A DNA stretch of 64,000 bases, taken from NCBI RefSeq assembly GCF_027912835.1, contig NZ_CP115768.1, forward strand, positions 930,001 to 994,000. The letters are read 5' to 3'. This DNA comes from Paracoccus sediminicola. Lineage in GTDB: Bacteria > Pseudomonadota > Alphaproteobacteria > Rhodobacterales > Rhodobacteraceae. Below the pieces are notes generated by a model. That model had not been told where the DNA came from. It searched no databases and was given only the letters and a program-made list of their open reading frames with translations. The position numbers were made by a program, and so were the translations under genes. Of this stretch, positions 26,196-34,457 are shown one piece after another; position 1 is the first letter of the stretch; each line of letters opens with the position of its first letter.

Positions 26196-27083
26196 ATGAG
26201 CAATTATTTCAAGACATCCGTGGCCGCCCTGGCTCTCGTCGCCGTGTTCGGCAGCGATCTGGCAATGGCGCAGAGCAGCACGGGCAGCGAAGCCGGGGAT
26301 CAGCCGCAAGCGCAGATGCAGACCCAGCCGGCCCCTGCCGATGATCCTGCCGAGGTCGAGATCCCCGAGATCCTTCAGGGTCCGGGGTTCAGCGACGTCA
26401 CAAGCCGCGAAGGGCCGCGAGGTTCGACGATCCTGCAGGGCAGCCTGACAGAGAGCGGCAAGGATTTCGACGCGATGCTGAACCCTGAGGGCGAGCTGGT
26501 CGCGGCGCGCACCGCAGAAGGCACTGCGCTGCCGGATGAGCTGATCGAGTCGCTTCTGCCCGAGGCGGTCCGCAACCACCCCGTGACTGCCGAAATCACC
26601 GAGCTGAATGCCATCGGCACGCGCGAGGGTTCGATGATGATCTCGGGTCAGGACGAGTCGGGCGACGCGCTGCGCATCGCCTTCGATGACGCGGGCGAGC
26701 TGATCCATTTCGAACGCGGCGACGGGATGCGTCACGGCCCGAAGGGCGAGATGCGCGGCGATAAGGGTCCGAAAGACGGCCAGCGCGGTGAGCGTGGCAA
26801 GCATGGCGATGGGCCGCGCGGCGACGGGCCTCGCGACGCAGAGCGCCGCGGTAACGCTCCGCGCGATCCGGGCCGCGACGGGGCGTCCGCCCCGGATGCG
26901 GGCGCTGCACCGTCGCCCGAGGGCGCGCTGCGCGACCGGCTGGGCGAAGCGGGTTACACCGATCTTGGCCGCGTGAACCCGCAGGACGATGGCGCCACGG
27001 TCGAGGCGGTGAATCCTCAGGGTGAGCCTGTCACGCTGACGCTTGACGAAAATGGCGAGGTGACACGCGAAACCTCGCGCTGA
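26196..27083 (+). CDS. Secreted protein with two PepSY-like modules and a collagen-like linker
   Basis: 295-aa protein with a signal peptide (MSNYFKTSVAALALVAVFGSDLAMAQ). The N-terminal module (about 50-185) contains two PepSY-like repeats (for example FDAMLNPEGELVAARTA and LRIAFDDAGELIHFERG). A 60-70 residue Gly/Arg/Asp-rich stretch with GPKGE, GDKGPK, GERGKHG and GPRGDGPRD resembles collagen triplets but is irregular. A final module (LRDRLGEAGYTDLGRVNPQ to LTLDENGEVTRET) repeats the PepSY pattern. ATG 26196 has AAAGGAA before it. It is divergent from the PepSY-regulator-kinase operon. Function unknown; likely an envelope sensor or inhibitor. Confidence 0.75.
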   Translation: MSNYFKTSVAALALVAVFGSDLAMAQSSTGSEAGDQPQAQMQTQPAPADDPAEVEIPEILQGPGFSDVTSREGPRGSTILQGSLTESGKDFDAMLNPEGELVAARTAEGTALPDELIESLLPEAVRNHPVTAEITELNAIGTREGSMMISGQDESGDALRIAFDDAGELIHFERGDGMRHGPKGEMRGDKGPKDGQRGERGKHGDGPRGDGPRDAERRGNAPRDPGRDGASAPDAGAAPSPEGALRDRLGEAGYTDLGRVNPQDDGATVEAVNPQGEPVTLTLDENGEVTRETSR

Positions 27084-27100
27084 TCCAGCGTCGGACGAAT

Positions 27101-27131
27101 ACAGGGCGCGGCCTTCCGGCCGCGCCGCTGT
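27101..27131. terminator. GC hairpin between convergent genes
   Basis: GGCGCGGCC (27105-27113) pairs with GGCCGCGCC (27118-27126) and ACAG/CTGT extends the stem. No T-tract on the plus strand, so termination is plausible but not certain. Confidence 0.5.
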
Positions 27132-27596
27132 CTAGGCCAGCGCGCGCATCATCATCCGCAGCGCATGTTCGACCGTGGCTGCGCGCACCTCCTGCCGTCC
27201 GATTGCGCCGAAATCGACCGTCTCGCTTTGTGTCCCTGTCTGGGTCGCGATGCCGAAACAGACCCGTCCCTCGGGTTTATGCGCCGAGCCGCCCGGCCCG
27301 GCGATCCCGGTCACCGCAACCGCCAGCCCCGCGGCGCTGCGGGCCAGAGCGCCGGCGGCCATCTCGGCGGCGGTCTCTTCGCTGACGGCGCCATATGTTT
27401 CGAGCGTTTCGGCGCGAACGCCCAGCATCTCCTGCTTGGCGGCGTTGGAATAGGTGACGAAGCCTCGATCCACCACATCGGACGATCCCGGCACCGCCGT
27501 CAGCGCCGCCGAGATCAGCCCGCCGGTGCAGCTCTCGGCGGTGGCGATCATCAGCCCGCGCGCGCGCGCCGCGTCGAGCAGGGCGGCGGCGCTCAC
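27132..27596 (-). CDS. pncC: Nicotinamide-nucleotide amidohydrolase (CinA C-terminal family)
   Basis: 154-aa stand-alone PncC that deamidates NMN to NaMN in pyridine-nucleotide recycling. Motifs: ATAESCTGGLISAALT (catalytic Ser region), VTYSNAAKQEMLGV, VTGIAGPGG and KPEGRVCFG. Start is GTG at 27596, whose GTGA overlaps the pgpA stop. Part of ispDF-pgpA-pncC on the minus strand. Confidence 0.92.
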   Translation of the reverse strand: MSAAALLDAARARGLMIATAESCTGGLISAALTAVPGSSDVVDRGFVTYSNAAKQEMLGVRAETLETYGAVSEETAAEMAAGALARSAAGLAVAVTGIAGPGGSAHKPEGRVCFGIATQTGTQSETVDFGAIGRQEVRAATVEHALRMMMRALA

Positions 27597-28084
27597 ATCA
27601 GCACCAGATGGCTGAACGCCGCGGCGATCATCACCGCGATCCCGGCAAAGAGCCCGGCCAGCAGATCGTCATACATCACCCCGCGCACACCGCCGCGCCG
27701 GTCCGCCCGGCCAATGATCCACGGCTTCCAGATGTCGAAAAGCCGGAAGAAGATCAGCGCCGCCAGCCAGCCGGGATAGGGAAAATTCGTCGCGTCGAGC
27801 CCGGCATACCAGAAGCCGAAGGACGGAAAGCACAGCGCCAGCCATTGCCCCGCCACCTCGTCGATCACGATCTCCGAGCGGTCGGGATCCTCCATCCCCT
27901 TCGTATAGCGCGGCACCGCCCAGAACCCGGCCAGCGTCACCGCGAGCGTTGCCACAAGCAGCAGCGGGAAATGTCCCACCCAATGGATCAGCACACCAAG
28001 AGCGACGGCGACCACCGATGCCCATGTGCCGGGGGCCGGGCGCATCTGGCCGGCACCGAACCAGGTGCAGAGCAGCTTTTCCAT
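27593..28084 (-). CDS. pgpA: Phosphatidylglycerophosphatase A
   Basis: 163-aa integral membrane phosphatase producing phosphatidylglycerol from its phosphate. Conserved motifs TWFGAGQMRPAPGTWAS (N-terminus), IVIDEVAGQWLAL and FFRLFDIWKPW are present with four hydrophobic segments; VMYDDLLAGLFAG near the end completes the family signature. Overlaps pncC by 4 nt and follows ispDF by 3 nt. Confidence 0.95.
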   Translation of the reverse strand: MEKLLCTWFGAGQMRPAPGTWASVVAVALGVLIHWVGHFPLLLVATLAVTLAGFWAVPRYTKGMEDPDRSEIVIDEVAGQWLALCFPSFGFWYAGLDATNFPYPGWLAALIFFRLFDIWKPWIIGRADRRGGVRGVMYDDLLAGLFAGIAVMIAAAFSHLVLM

Positions 28085-28087
28085 CTC

Positions 28088-29227
28088 TCACCCTCCGATC
28101 AGCGTGGCGGTGGCGATGGCGGCAATCCCTTCGCCGCGCCCGGTGAAGCCCAGCTGTTCCGAGGTGGTGGCCTTGACCGAGACCCGCGTCGGCTCGATGC
28201 CGATGATCGCCGCCAGACGGGCTTGCATGGCGCGGGCATGGGGGCCGATCCTGGGCGCCTCGCAGATCAGCGTGACATCGGCATTGCCGATGCGGAACCC
28301 CTTTTCGCGCGCCATACCCGCCGCGTGGCGCAGGAAGATTTCGCTGTCAGCACCTTTCCACTGCGGATCGCTGGGCGGGAAATGGCGGCCGATATCACCC
28401 TCGGCGAGCGCCCCGTAAATGGCGTCGGTCAGCGCATGCATGCCGACATCGGCATCGGAATGCCCGGACAGGCCGCGATCGTGATGTATGTGAACGCCGC
28501 AGAGCGTGACGTGATCGCCCTCGTCAAAGCCATGCACGTCGAAACCATTGCCGAGCCGAATATCCATGGCGCCCCTCATGATGCGGCGGGCGCGGTCCAT
28601 ATCCGGCCCGTAGGTGAGTTTCAGATTATCTTCCGAACCGGCGGTGATGGCCACCTCATATCCGGCTTTCAGCGCCAGCTCGACATCGTCTGCGGCATCG
28701 CCCGAATGGGTGCGATGCGCGGCGAGGATCACGTCCAGCCGGAAACCCTGCGGGGTCTGGGCGCGGAACAGCCCGTCACGCGGTTGTATCCCGGCGACAT
28801 TGCCCTTCGCACCCCGCCAGAGCGCATCGCTGACCGGGATGCCCGGCGCTGCCGCAACCGCGCCTGCGCGCAGCGCGTCGAGAACGCCTGCGAGCACCTC
28901 TGTCCCGACCAGGGGACGGGCACCGTCATGGATCAGCACATGGGTGACATCGCTGCCCTCTAGCAGTTCAAGCCCGGCGCGCACACTGGCCGCCCGGCTC
29001 TCGCCGCCCGCGACCAGTGTCACCGCCCCGGCAAGTTCCTCGGCGCCGCGCGCCATGTCCTCGGGATGCAGCACCACGACGATGCGGCCGAAACCGGCAA
29101 ACGCAGCGATGCTGCGCGAGAGGACGCTCGCGCCGTCCAGCTCGCGCCACTGTTTCGGCGGCCCGCCCATGCGGGCGCCGCGTCCGGCGGCGGTGATGAT
29201 GACGGCGATATGGTCCAGATCCTGCAT
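28088..29227 (-). CDS. ispDF: Bifunctional IspD-IspF isoprenoid enzyme
   Basis: 379-aa fusion catalysing two steps of the MEP pathway: 2-C-methyl-D-erythritol 4-phosphate cytidylyltransferase (residues 1-215; [26 protein letters not shown]) and MEcPP synthase (about 216-379; GNGFDVHGF with metal ligands, [17 protein letters not shown] and [16 protein letters not shown]). ATG 29227 begins MQDLDHIAV; the frame is open farther upstream but without homology. The fusion is common in alphaproteobacteria. Confidence 0.96.
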   Translation of the reverse strand: MQDLDHIAVIITAAGRGARMGGPPKQWRELDGASVLSRSIAAFAGFGRIVVVLHPEDMARGAEELAGAVTLVAGGESRAASVRAGLELLEGSDVTHVLIHDGARPLVGTEVLAGVLDALRAGAVAAAPGIPVSDALWRGAKGNVAGIQPRDGLFRAQTPQGFRLDVILAAHRTHSGDAADDVELALKAGYEVAITAGSEDNLKLTYGPDMDRARRIMRGAMDIRLGNGFDVHGFDEGDHVTLCGVHIHHDRGLSGHSDADVGMHALTDAIYGALAEGDIGRHFPPSDPQWKGADSEIFLRHAAGMAREKGFRIGNADVTLICEAPRIGPHARAMQARLAAIIGIEPTRVSVKATTSEQLGFTGRGEGIAAIATATLIGG

Positions 29228-29373
29228 GGCGCCTGATCTAAGCCAGCCGCGCCTGCCGCGCAATCACATGAGGAGCGGGCGCGGCGTGATGCGGATCTGT
29301 CGCGTTGCGTGCCTCGTCAACCCCATCGCGGCGCGGTATAAGCAGGCCGTTCCACCGTAAACGGATGACCACC

Positions 29374-30234
29374 ATGTTTCTACGCGCTGCCCTGACTGCC
29401 GCTGCTCTCGTTCTGGCCGGATTGTCCTTGGCCGGGGCGCAGACCTTCTATTTCTCGGCCATTCCCGACGAAGACGACACGGCACTCAAGACCCGCTTCG
29501 ACCGTGTCGCTGCCTATCTGGAGGAGGAACTTGGCGTCGATGTCGCCTTCCTGCCGGTCAAGAATTACGGCGCCTCGGTCACCGCCTTCCGCAACGATCA
29601 GGTGCAGCTGGCCTGGTTCGGCGGTCTGACAGGGGTGCAGGCGCGGCTGGCGACGCCGGGGGCGCGGGCCATTGCGCAGGGCGTCGAGGATCAGAGCTTC
29701 GTGACCTATTTCATCGCCAATGAGGCGACCGGGCTGACCCCTTCGGAAAGCTTCCCGCAGGAAATGCGCGGCCACAGCTTTACTTTCGGTGCCAAGACCT
29801 CGACCTCGGGGCGGTTGATGCCGGAATATCACCTGCGCCAGGAGACGGGCGAGGCGCCCGAGGCGTTTTTCGACCGTGTCGGCTTCTCGGGCGACCATGC
29901 CCAGACGCTGCGTCTCGTGGCCAGCGGGGCCTATGAGGTCGGGGCGCTGAATTTCTCGGTCTATGACAAGGCGGTTGAGGATGGGCTGCCCGAGGTCGAG
30001 ACCGCGCCGATCATCTGGAAGACCCCGCCATATCCCGATTACAACTGGACCATTCGCGGCGATGTCGATGAGCGCTTCGGCGAGGGCTTTGCCGAGCGTG
30101 TTCAGCAGGCCCTGCTCGATATGGACGACCCCGATCTGCTGGCCAGCTTCCCGCGCTCGGGCTTCGTCCCCGCCGAGAATGCGGATTACGCCCCGATCGA
30201 AGCCGTCGCGCGGGAGCTTGGCCTGATCGAATGA
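29374..30234 (+). CDS. PhnD-like substrate-binding protein, putative selenate transporter
   Basis: 286-aa periplasmic protein of the phosphate/phosphonate (PhnD) group with a cleavable signal (MFLRAALTAAALVLAGLSLAGAQ). The mature part begins FYFSAIPDEDDTALKTRFD, matching the branch that annotation pipelines call putative selenate-binding, followed by FLPVKNYGASVTAFRN, LAWFGGLTGVQAR and the KTSTSGRLMP loop. It is the first gene of a three-gene ABC cassette ending immediately before the selenocysteine tRNA. Selenate as substrate is inferred from family resemblance and context; phosphonate or phosphite remain possible. ATG 29365 is an alternative start. Confidence 0.75.
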   Translation: MFLRAALTAAALVLAGLSLAGAQTFYFSAIPDEDDTALKTRFDRVAAYLEEELGVDVAFLPVKNYGASVTAFRNDQVQLAWFGGLTGVQARLATPGARAIAQGVEDQSFVTYFIANEATGLTPSESFPQEMRGHSFTFGAKTSTSGRLMPEYHLRQETGEAPEAFFDRVGFSGDHAQTLRLVASGAYEVGALNFSVYDKAVEDGLPEVETAPIIWKTPPYPDYNWTIRGDVDERFGEGFAERVQQALLDMDDPDLLASFPRSGFVPAENADYAPIEAVARELGLIE

Positions 30235-30890
30235 TGGTTAGGCTGGATGACGCCACGCTTGGCTATGCCGGGAAAACCGTGCTTCGCGGGATCAGCATCT
30301 CGCTGGAGCCCGGCGAGCGCGTCGTTCTGCTGGGTCCGTCCGGGGCAGGGAAATCCACCCTGCTGAACGCGATTTACGCGCAGCTTGCCGGGCAAGACGC
30401 GCGCGTGGCTTTCGTCCCGCAGCATCACGGTCTGGTGCCGCAGCTTTCGGTGCGGCGCAATGTCTATATGGGTCGGCTCGACGATCACACTGCGGCGGTC
30501 AACCTGTCGCGTCTGATCTTTCTGCCGCGCCAGATCCGGGCCGAGATCGAGGCGATCCTGTCGCAGCTCGGTCTCGCCGGGCTCGCCGAGCGCCCGGTCG
30601 AGGCGCTTTCGGGCGGCCAGCAACAGCGCACCGCACTTGCACGGGCGCTCTATCGCGGGGGCAGGGCAATTCTCGCCGACGAGCCGGTTTCGGCCATCGA
30701 CCCGGTGCGGTCCCGCGAGGCGCTGAGGCTCATCGCGGGGCGGTTCGACACGGCCCTGATTGCGCTGCACGACGTGACGCTCGCGCGGGAATTCGCCACC
30801 CGCATCGTCGGGCTGCGCGATGGCGGGATCATGTTCGACCGACCCGCGAGCAGGCTGGATGATCGAGACATCGCGGCGCTCTATGGCTGA
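30231..30890 (+). CDS. PhnC-like ABC transporter ATPase
   Basis: 219-aa ATPase: Walker A LLGPSGAGKST (about 33-43), Q-loop FVPQHHGLV, signature LSGGQQQRTALARAL, Walker B AILADEPVSAID and switch His in ALHDVTLA. Starts inside the preceding gene (ATGATG overlap, 4 nt) and overlaps the permease by 8 nt. Energises import of the oxyanion bound by the upstream protein. Confidence 0.9.
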   Translation: MMVRLDDATLGYAGKTVLRGISISLEPGERVVLLGPSGAGKSTLLNAIYAQLAGQDARVAFVPQHHGLVPQLSVRRNVYMGRLDDHTAAVNLSRLIFLPRQIRAEIEAILSQLGLAGLAERPVEALSGGQQQRTALARALYRGGRAILADEPVSAIDPVRSREALRLIAGRFDTALIALHDVTLAREFATRIVGLRDGGIMFDRPASRLDDRDIAALYG

Positions 30891-32412
30891 GCGGCTGTCG
30901 CCCATGCGCGTGGTGGCGGGGTTTACCGCCGTCGCGGTCCTTGCGTTGCCGGTCGCGGATCTGGAACTCGCGGGCCATGATCCGTGGGCGATGATCGGCC
31001 GGATGCTATCCGGGTTCGCCCGGCCCGATTTCGGCGCGGTCGAGGCGCTTTCCCGTGCGCTGGCGATGACCGTGGCCTTCGCCGTGGCCGGGGTGGCGCT
31101 GGGCGCTGCGGCGGGGCTGGCCCTCGCCCCGTTCTATGACCGTGCCGTGCCGCGGGCGCTTTGCGTGGCGCTGCGCTCGGTGCATGAGATCTTCTGGGCG
31201 CTGCTGCTGATCCAGGCCATCGGCATTGGCGCCCCGGCGGGAGTGCTGGCGCTGGCGCTGCCCTATGCGGGGATCTTTGCCAAGGTCTTTGCCGAACAGA
31301 TCGAAGAGGCCGATCCGCGCCCGTCTTGCGCCTTGCCGCCACGCAGCGATGCGGTCTCGCGCTTTGCCTATGCCGCCATGCCGCTGATCCGCGCCCCGAT
31401 GCTGGCCTATTGCCTCTATCGGCTGGAATGCGGAATGCGGGCGAGCGCGGTGATCGGCTTCATCGGGCTGCCGACGCTCGGCTTTCAGCTGGACAGTTTC
31501 TTCCGCAAGGGAGATTACGGCGCGGCTTCGGCGGTGCTGATCTGTTACATCGTGATGATCGCGACGCTGAGATGGTGGATGCGCCCGCGTCTCGCGCCGC
31601 TGTGGATCGTGGCGTCGGTCGCGATGCTGGCCACGCTGAACGCGCCGCCGATGGGCGAGGGCGCGCTGTGGCGTTTCCTGTCGCAGGACATCATCCCGCA
31701 GCCCCTGCGCGGCGGCGAGGGTCCGGCCGGGCTGATACCGTGGTTGCAGGAGATCACGCTGTCCGAGATCGGTCCGGGGTTGTGGAACACGCTGATCGCG
31801 ACGCAGATCGCGCTCGTGCTGACCGGGCTGATCGCATTTCTCAGCTTTGGCAGCACCATCACCGCCATTGCCGGGCGTTGGGGCAGCGTGATCGGGCATC
31901 TGGCTCTGGTCGTGCTGCGCAGCCTGCCGGAATATATGCTGGCCTATCTGTTCCTGCAAATCTTCGGGCCGTCGCTCCTGCCCGCGATCCTGGCGCTCGG
32001 GCTGCATAACGGCGCGATCATCGGCCATCTTCTCGGGCGCGAGGCCGATGCGCTGATCCCCGGATTGCGCGCCGACCATCCGCGCGGGCTGCTTCTCTGG
32101 GGGTGGGAGCTGGTTCCGCGCATCTTCGGGCGTTTCCTGGCCTTGTGCCTTTACCGATGGGAGATCATCCTGCGCGAAAGTGCCGTGATGGGCATTCTCG
32201 GCATCGCCACGCTCGGGTTCTTCATCGACAGCGCCCTGGCCGAGCTGCGCATCGACCGCGCGGTGGTGCTGCTGATCGCCATCGCATTCTCAAGCGCGGT
32301 GATCGACCGGATCTCGGTCCGGGTGCGGGCGCGGATGAAGCTGCCGAAGCTGAGCGATGCCGATTGCGCAACCGATCCAGGTCCGCTTGCCGCGCGGACC
32401 AACCCGGTATAG
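30883..32412 (+). CDS. PhnE-like ABC permease, two fused domains
   Basis: 509-aa permease containing two PhnE-type transmembrane domains in tandem (about 1-245 and 280-495). Each ends in a related motif: YRLECGMRASAVIGFIG-LPTLGF in the first and YRWEIILRESAVMGILG-IATLGF in the second. Most PhnE permeases are single and dimerise; here one chain supplies both halves. ATG 30883 overlaps the ATPase stop. Ten nucleotides separate its stop from tRNA-Sec. Confidence 0.85.
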   Translation: MAERLSPMRVVAGFTAVAVLALPVADLELAGHDPWAMIGRMLSGFARPDFGAVEALSRALAMTVAFAVAGVALGAAAGLALAPFYDRAVPRALCVALRSVHEIFWALLLIQAIGIGAPAGVLALALPYAGIFAKVFAEQIEEADPRPSCALPPRSDAVSRFAYAAMPLIRAPMLAYCLYRLECGMRASAVIGFIGLPTLGFQLDSFFRKGDYGAASAVLICYIVMIATLRWWMRPRLAPLWIVASVAMLATLNAPPMGEGALWRFLSQDIIPQPLRGGEGPAGLIPWLQEITLSEIGPGLWNTLIATQIALVLTGLIAFLSFGSTITAIAGRWGSVIGHLALVVLRSLPEYMLAYLFLQIFGPSLLPAILALGLHNGAIIGHLLGREADALIPGLRADHPRGLLLWGWELVPRIFGRFLALCLYRWEIILRESAVMGILGIATLGFFIDSALAELRIDRAVVLLIAIAFSSAVIDRISVRVRARMKLPKLSDADCATDPGPLAARTNPV

Positions 32413-32422
32413 CGTCGCCCGC

Positions 32423-32516
32423 GGAAGAGCGACATTCCCGGTGGGGTGCCCGGACTTCAAATCCGGAGGGGGGCGCGCGGCGTCTCCGGTGGGTTCGACT
32501 CCCGCCTCTTCCGCCA
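32423..32516 (+). tRNA. selC: tRNA-Sec (anticodon TCA)
   Basis: 94-nt RNA with anticodon TCA at 32457-32459 in loop CTTCAAA, a 6-bp D stem (CATTCC/GGGGTG) with 4-nt loop, a 7-bp long variable arm, T loop TTCGACT, G73 and encoded CCA. These are hallmarks of selenocysteine tRNA. The acceptor stem shows only 7 strict pairs (GGAAGAG/CTCTTCC) plus a 5-bp T stem, where E. coli has 8+5. It indicates that the organism makes selenoproteins; selA/selB must lie elsewhere. Confidence 0.93.
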
Positions 32517-32530
32517 CGCTTCCGCGACGA

Positions 32531-33412
32531 TCACACCGGATCGCTGCGCACATCGAGCGCGTCGCGCAGCCCGTCACCGATAAAATTGAAGCTGGTCACG
32601 GCGATGGTGATCGCGATGCCCGGCACGATGGCGAGCCAGGGCGCGCTGCCCAGATATTGCTGCGCCCCGTTCAGCAGGTTCCCCCAGCTTGGCAACGGAG
32701 GCTGGATCCCGTAGCCCAGAAAGCTGATATAGGCTTCGAGCAGGATGGCGCGGGCGACGGTCAGGCTGGCGGCCACGATGATCGGGCCGATCACGTTGGG
32801 CAGCACCTCGCGGAACATGATGTGCCACTGGCTCAGCCCCAGCATCCGCCCGGCCTCGACAAATTCGCGCTCGCGCAGCGAACGGGTCTCGGCCTCGACG
32901 ATGCGGGCGATCTCCATCCAGCTGGTGACGGCGATGATGATGGTGATCATGACCGGCGACGGTTCCATCAGCGCGGCCAGAACCAGAACGAGGAAGATCG
33001 ACGGAAAGGCAAGGAATGCGTCGGTCAGCCGCATCAGGATGGTCGCGGTCCAGCCACCGCGATAGCCGGCGAGGATCCCGACAAGCGCCCCGATCGCCGT
33101 CGACAGCAGCATCGCAGCAAAGCCGACGAGCAGCGAAATCCGCCCCGCCATCAGCAGCCGCGCGGCGATGTCGCGCCCCAGCGGGTCGGTGCCGAGATAA
33201 TGGTCCCCGGTCAACGGCGGCGCGAAACGTGCGCGCAGGTCGATATAGAGTGAATCATAGGGCAGCAGATAGGGCCCGAAGACGCAGGCCAGCGTCAGCA
33301 GCGTAATCATCGCCAGCCCGGTCAGCGCCAGCCGGTGATTACGGAAACGCCGCGCGGCGCGGCTGTTCCACCAGCGTTGCCTCGGGGCGGGATCGGTGAG
33401 GGCGTCAGACAT
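32531..33412 (-). CDS. Dpp/Opp-type ABC peptide permease, DppC subunit (system 1)
   Basis: 293-aa permease: cytoplasmic start, helix 1 (LALTGLAMITLLTLACVFGPYLL region), DHYLGTDPLGRDIAARLLMAGR typical of DppC, and the EAA loop VEAGRMLGLSQWHIMFREVLPN. Last gene of a four-gene transporter read from 37818 leftwards. It converges on tRNA-Sec with a 14-nt gap. Confidence 0.9.
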   Translation of the reverse strand: MSDALTDPAPRQRWWNSRAARRFRNHRLALTGLAMITLLTLACVFGPYLLPYDSLYIDLRARFAPPLTGDHYLGTDPLGRDIAARLLMAGRISLLVGFAAMLLSTAIGALVGILAGYRGGWTATILMRLTDAFLAFPSIFLVLVLAALMEPSPVMITIIIAVTSWMEIARIVEAETRSLREREFVEAGRMLGLSQWHIMFREVLPNVIGPIIVAASLTVARAILLEAYISFLGYGIQPPLPSWGNLLNGAQQYLGSAPWLAIVPGIAITIAVTSFNFIGDGLRDALDVRSDPV

Positions 33413-33432
33413 GAAAGCTCCTTTCCACCGCT

Positions 33433-34383
33433 TCAGCCGAGACGAATGCGCGGATCGACAAGCGCGACGACGATATCGGCGATGAGGTTGCCGATCACGA
33501 CGAAGAGCGCCGAGAACATCAGCAGCCCCATGACCACCGGGTAGTCGCTGTAACCGAGGCTGTCGAGAAACAGACGTCCCATGCCGGGCCATGTGAACAC
33601 GGTCTCGGTGACAAGCGCGCCGCTCATGATATTGGGAAGCTGCATCCCAGCGAGCGTGATCATGGGCAGCAGCGCGTTGCCCACGACATGTTTCATCACC
33701 ACGCGCCGCTCGCTCAGCCCTTTTGCGCGGGCCGTCTTGACGAAATCCTGGTTGATGACGTCGAGCGTCGCGGTCCGCATATAGCGGCTCCAGATGGCGA
33801 CATTGACCAGCGACAGAACGATGCTGGGCAGGATGAGGTGGTGCAGATAGTCCAGAACGGACTGATCGCCGATCGTGTACATGTTGCCGGCGGGAAGCCA
33901 GCCGAGTTCGAGCGAGAAGATATAGATGCCGACCAGTCCGAACCAGAAGGTCGGGATCGACAGCGCGACCATCGCGCCGATCGTTGCCACGTAATCGAAG
34001 GTCGAATAGCGATGCGTCGCGCCACGGATGCCCAGCCATGTGCCCACGGCGATGGCGATGGCGGTCGATGTGCCCATCAGCAGAAGCGTCGCGCCCAGAT
34101 GCCGCATGATGACCTGCAAGACCGGTGTCCCATCGCGGAACGAGCGGCCCCAATCCCCGGTAACCAGATGTCCGGCCCAGTCCAGATATTGCACGGGCAG
34201 GGGGCGATCCAGGCCCATCTGCTCGGCCAGCCGGTCGATATCGGCCTGGGTCATTCCCGGGTCCAGCGCGAATTGCGCCAGCGGGCCACCCGGGATCAGG
34301 TTCAGCACCGTGAAGCCGACGATCGAGACGATGATCAGCAGCACGAGGCTCTGCCAGAGCCGGTTCAGCAGAAAGCCGAGCAT
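33433..34383 (-). CDS. Dpp/Opp-type ABC peptide permease, DppB subunit (system 1)
   Basis: 316-aa permease starting MLGFLLNRLWQSLVLLIIVS, with VLNLIPGGPLAQFALDPG, six helices and the EAA loop TARAKGLSERRVVMKHVVGNALLP. 20 nt before the DppC gene and 74 nt after the binding-protein gene. Confidence 0.92.
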   Translation of the reverse strand: MLGFLLNRLWQSLVLLIIVSIVGFTVLNLIPGGPLAQFALDPGMTQADIDRLAEQMGLDRPLPVQYLDWAGHLVTGDWGRSFRDGTPVLQVIMRHLGATLLLMGTSTAIAIAVGTWLGIRGATHRYSTFDYVATIGAMVALSIPTFWFGLVGIYIFSLELGWLPAGNMYTIGDQSVLDYLHHLILPSIVLSLVNVAIWSRYMRTATLDVINQDFVKTARAKGLSERRVVMKHVVGNALLPMITLAGMQLPNIMSGALVTETVFTWPGMGRLFLDSLGYSDYPVVMGLLMFSALFVVIGNLIADIVVALVDPRIRLG

Positions 34384-34457
34384 GTCACCCCCTTGCGCCT
34401 TGGTGATTTGCGGATCAGCCGCCGCCCCGTCGTGTCAGGCGGGGCGGCGGCCACGGC

